From contig SCPZ01000125.1 of NCBI GenBank assembly GCA_004299305.1, positions 1-64,000 of the forward strand: a stretch of 64,000 nt of DNA, given 5' to 3'. Position 1 is the stretch's first letter. Each line of letters begins with the position of its first letter. This stretch comes from Methylobacter sp. GTDB taxonomy: Bacteria; Pseudomonadota; Gammaproteobacteria; Methylococcales; Methylomonadaceae. Positions 62,058-64,000 of this stretch are shown here, piece by piece. Below the pieces are notes generated by a model that did not search any database, was not told the origin of the DNA, and was given only the letters and a program-made list of their open reading frames with translations. A program made the position numbers and the translations under genes.

Positions 62058-63224
62058 ATGACGCCCCGCTTAGCTTTTTATTGGATATTGCCCAGCTTAA
62101 CCTTATGTTTGTCTGCGTACGGCGAAAACCTGATTGAAACCGCTACCGGCAAAGACATCAATCAAACCGAAATACTTAAAGAGCACGCCCTCACTATAGG
62201 CGGCTGGATGTCAATGGGAGGAGCTTATTACAAAGATAATCCAACTAACCACATTAATTCATCAACCACTTTTAATGACCGTAGCAGTGAGCTTCAGCTT
62301 AACCAGTTAAATTTCTTTTTGCAGAAATCTGTGGATTTGGAATCCCATACATGGAATGTCGGGGGACGGATGGATGTCATGTTCGGCACCGATAGCCGCT
62401 TTATCCAGGCAATCGGTCTGGATGACAAGCTCATTAGCGAACAACATCTCCGTTTCTACGATCTTGCCATTCCACAAGCCTATCTGGAAATTTTTGCGCC
62501 GATCGGCAACGGTGTGACCGCTAAAATAGGCCATTTCTATACAATCATAGGTCACGAAGTTGTTACCGCCCCAAACAATTTTTTTTACTCCCATTCTTAT
62601 GCCATGCAGTATGCAGAACCCTTCACCCATACCGGAGTCCTGCTCAGTTATGCGCTGAATGACGACTTCACCTTAAATGCCGGTTCCGTTACCGGTTGGA
62701 ATAATTTCGACCAAAACCCTTCCACCATGAATTTCCTGGGCGGTTTGTCCTGGACTAATGATGAAGCGACCAGCGCCGCCTCCTGGTCTGTGATCAGCGG
62801 CGATATGGATGATGTCAGCTCAAAAAACCGAACAGTGTCCAGTTTAGTGGTTTCACACAGTTTTACCGATAAGTTGCAATATGTTTTTCAGCATGATTTC
62901 GGCTACCAGCAACAAGCCACTGCCGCACTAAAAGATGCCTATTGGTACGGCATTAATCAAAACCTGTTTTATGATTTTACCGATAGCCTTTCCGCCGGTT
63001 TAAGAGGCGAATGGTTTCGAGACAGTAACGGCACACTGCTCAATATCGGTAGCGCCGGAAATTATTATGCCCTGACCGCAGGCGTAAACTGGAAGCCGCA
63101 AGGCTGGCTGACATTCCGCCCGGAAGTTCGCTATGACTGGGCCGGATCAAAGGCATTAACATTCAATAATCGAACCCAAAACCAACAGTTGGAAGTCGCT
63201 ATGGACATGGTCATCCAATTCTAA
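62058..63224 (+). CDS. BBP2/OmpL-type outer membrane porin
   Basis: A 388-residue barrel protein. The signal peptide (LAFYWILPSLTLCLSAYG) is followed by strands typical of putative beta-barrel porin-2: LTIGGWMSMGGAYYKDN, NQLNFFLQKSVDL, VGGRMDVMFGTDSRF, IPQAYLEIFAPIGNGVTAKI, GHFYTIIGHEVVTAPNNFFY and SLSAGLRGEWFRDSNGT. It ends LEVAMDMVIQF with a terminal Phe. Such porins often sit beside ammonium-transport or P-II genes, and a P-II gene is convergent here, so a role in nitrogen-limited uptake is inferred. Confidence 0.88.
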   Translation: MTPRLAFYWILPSLTLCLSAYGENLIETATGKDINQTEILKEHALTIGGWMSMGGAYYKDNPTNHINSSTTFNDRSSELQLNQLNFFLQKSVDLESHTWNVGGRMDVMFGTDSRFIQAIGLDDKLISEQHLRFYDLAIPQAYLEIFAPIGNGVTAKIGHFYTIIGHEVVTAPNNFFYSHSYAMQYAEPFTHTGVLLSYALNDDFTLNAGSVTGWNNFDQNPSTMNFLGGLSWTNDEATSAASWSVISGDMDDVSSKNRTVSSLVVSHSFTDKLQYVFQHDFGYQQQATAALKDAYWYGINQNLFYDFTDSLSAGLRGEWFRDSNGTLLNIGSAGNYYALTAGVNWKPQGWLTFRPEVRYDWAGSKALTFNNRTQNQQLEVAMDMVIQF

Positions 63225-63348
63225 AGTTCGATTTTAATCGCCAACAGTCTTTAACATTTACCGAATCGCTAAGTTCCAAAGAATTTCTTAACTAATCACC
63301 GCCACCCCGCACGATCTACTAATTTTGGGGACTGCGCAGCTAAGGATA

Positions 63349-63806
<458 letters not shown>

Positions 63807-63853
63807 TGTTTAACTGTTTAAAGACATAATAATAATAAAAATGGGGGGATCAC

Positions 63854-64000
63854 ATGCTTACAGGATGCAAGTTGCATAGTCGGGACAAAAATCGACACCT
63901 GACAAAATGCGTCATGGCATTGAAACTAATGACATTGGCAGGTGCCGAGTTACTGATATTTCCGTTGCGGTATATGAATGCACTGGCCTTGCTCATTCAT
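63854..64000 (+). CDS. Partial gene cut by the window edge
   Basis: From ATG 63854, preceded by the strong ribosome site GGGGGGAT, the frame is open to the last base (49 codons): MLTGCKLHSRDKNRHLTKCV then MALKLMTLAGAELLIFPLRY. The second half is hydrophobic, so an N-terminal signal or membrane segment is possible. It is divergent from the P-II gene. Identity unknown; the stop lies outside the window. Confidence 0.5.
   Translation, partial: MLTGCKLHSRDKNRHLTKCVMALKLMTLAGAELLIFPLRYMNALALLIH

Overview
This window looks like chromosome from a gammaproteobacterial methylotroph, most likely a methanotroph of the Methylobacter/Methylomonas kind. The strongest evidence is the ribulose monophosphate (RuMP) cluster at 51-58 kb: 3-hexulose-6-phosphate synthase, 6-phospho-3-hexuloisomerase, transketolase and transaldolase. 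The glyQ/glyS split synthetase, the kdsD-kdsC-lptC-lptA-lptB-rpoN-hpf-rapZ block and the type IV pilus genes are typical of Gammaproteobacteria. No methane monooxygenase or methanol dehydrogenase gene lies in the window, so methanotrophy is inferred.

Layout. 0-6.4 kb: a Sel1-repeat gene and a divergent type IV pilin separated by five copies of an exact 31-bp-period repeat and a very good sigma-54 promoter; then a large RTX repeat protein, a heptad-repeat membrane protein and an Rpn-type nuclease, the first two each followed by the same copied terminator module. 6.9-13.4 kb (minus strand): a minor-pilin operon (pilV, pilW, pilX, fimT, pilE) with three oddities: pilV is fused in frame behind a nucleotidyltransferase domain, a fimT copy is cut off beside it, and a secreted CHVPPGNP-motif protein sits where pilY1 is expected. 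13.7-16 kb: YchJ-like protein, lipoprotein, PlsC-like acyltransferase, gmhB. 16-21 kb: glyQ and glyS, split by a two-gene AAA ATPase plus DUF4435/TOPRIM-like module resembling the PARIS phage-defence system. 21.3-31.5 kb: ferritin-like protein, a phosphotransferase/kinase fusion, and a signalling run (HD-GYP regulator, PAS-only membrane sensor, shortened DUF4118 protein, hybrid kinase). 31.7-33 kb: small conserved genes among hairpins. 33.2-39.7 kb: LPS transport/Kdo block with rpoN, hpf and rapZ; ptsN is absent. 39.9-41.5 kb: a prolyl aminopeptidase preceded by a ParE/Phd toxin-antitoxin pair. 41.7-49.4 kb: an outer membrane protein and a TetR-controlled RND efflux system with clear promoters and operator-like repeats. 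49.5-51 kb: decayed transposase and a DUF1097 protein. 51.1-61 kb: RuMP genes interleaved with two unknown GVAKY-repeat proteins, then a HAD phosphatase, dhaK and a convergent dhaL. 61-64 kb: a secreted small protein, a BBP2-type porin, a P-II protein and a gene cut by the window edge.

The genes form several functional blocks. RuMP enzymes fix formaldehyde onto ribulose 5-phosphate and transketolase/transaldolase regenerate the acceptor; DhaK/DhaL could return dihydroxyacetone to the triose pool. RpoN encoded here could drive the pilin promoter near the left end. The envelope genes (Lpt, Kds, GmhB, PlsC, porins, RND) supply outer-membrane building and efflux.

Best candidates for undescribed biology: (1) the pair at 52.6-54.4 kb, a soluble protein with about 15 copies of a GVAKY-type motif, partly at an exact 20-residue period, and a membrane-anchored partner with four copies, inside the RuMP cluster; (2) the nucleotidyltransferase-PilV fusion; (3) the DUF4435/ATPase pair inside glyQS; (4) the PilY1-less minor-pilin operon; (5) the 31-bp array beside a gene that may encode a DNA-binding protein. 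No tRNA, rRNA or CRISPR array was seen.
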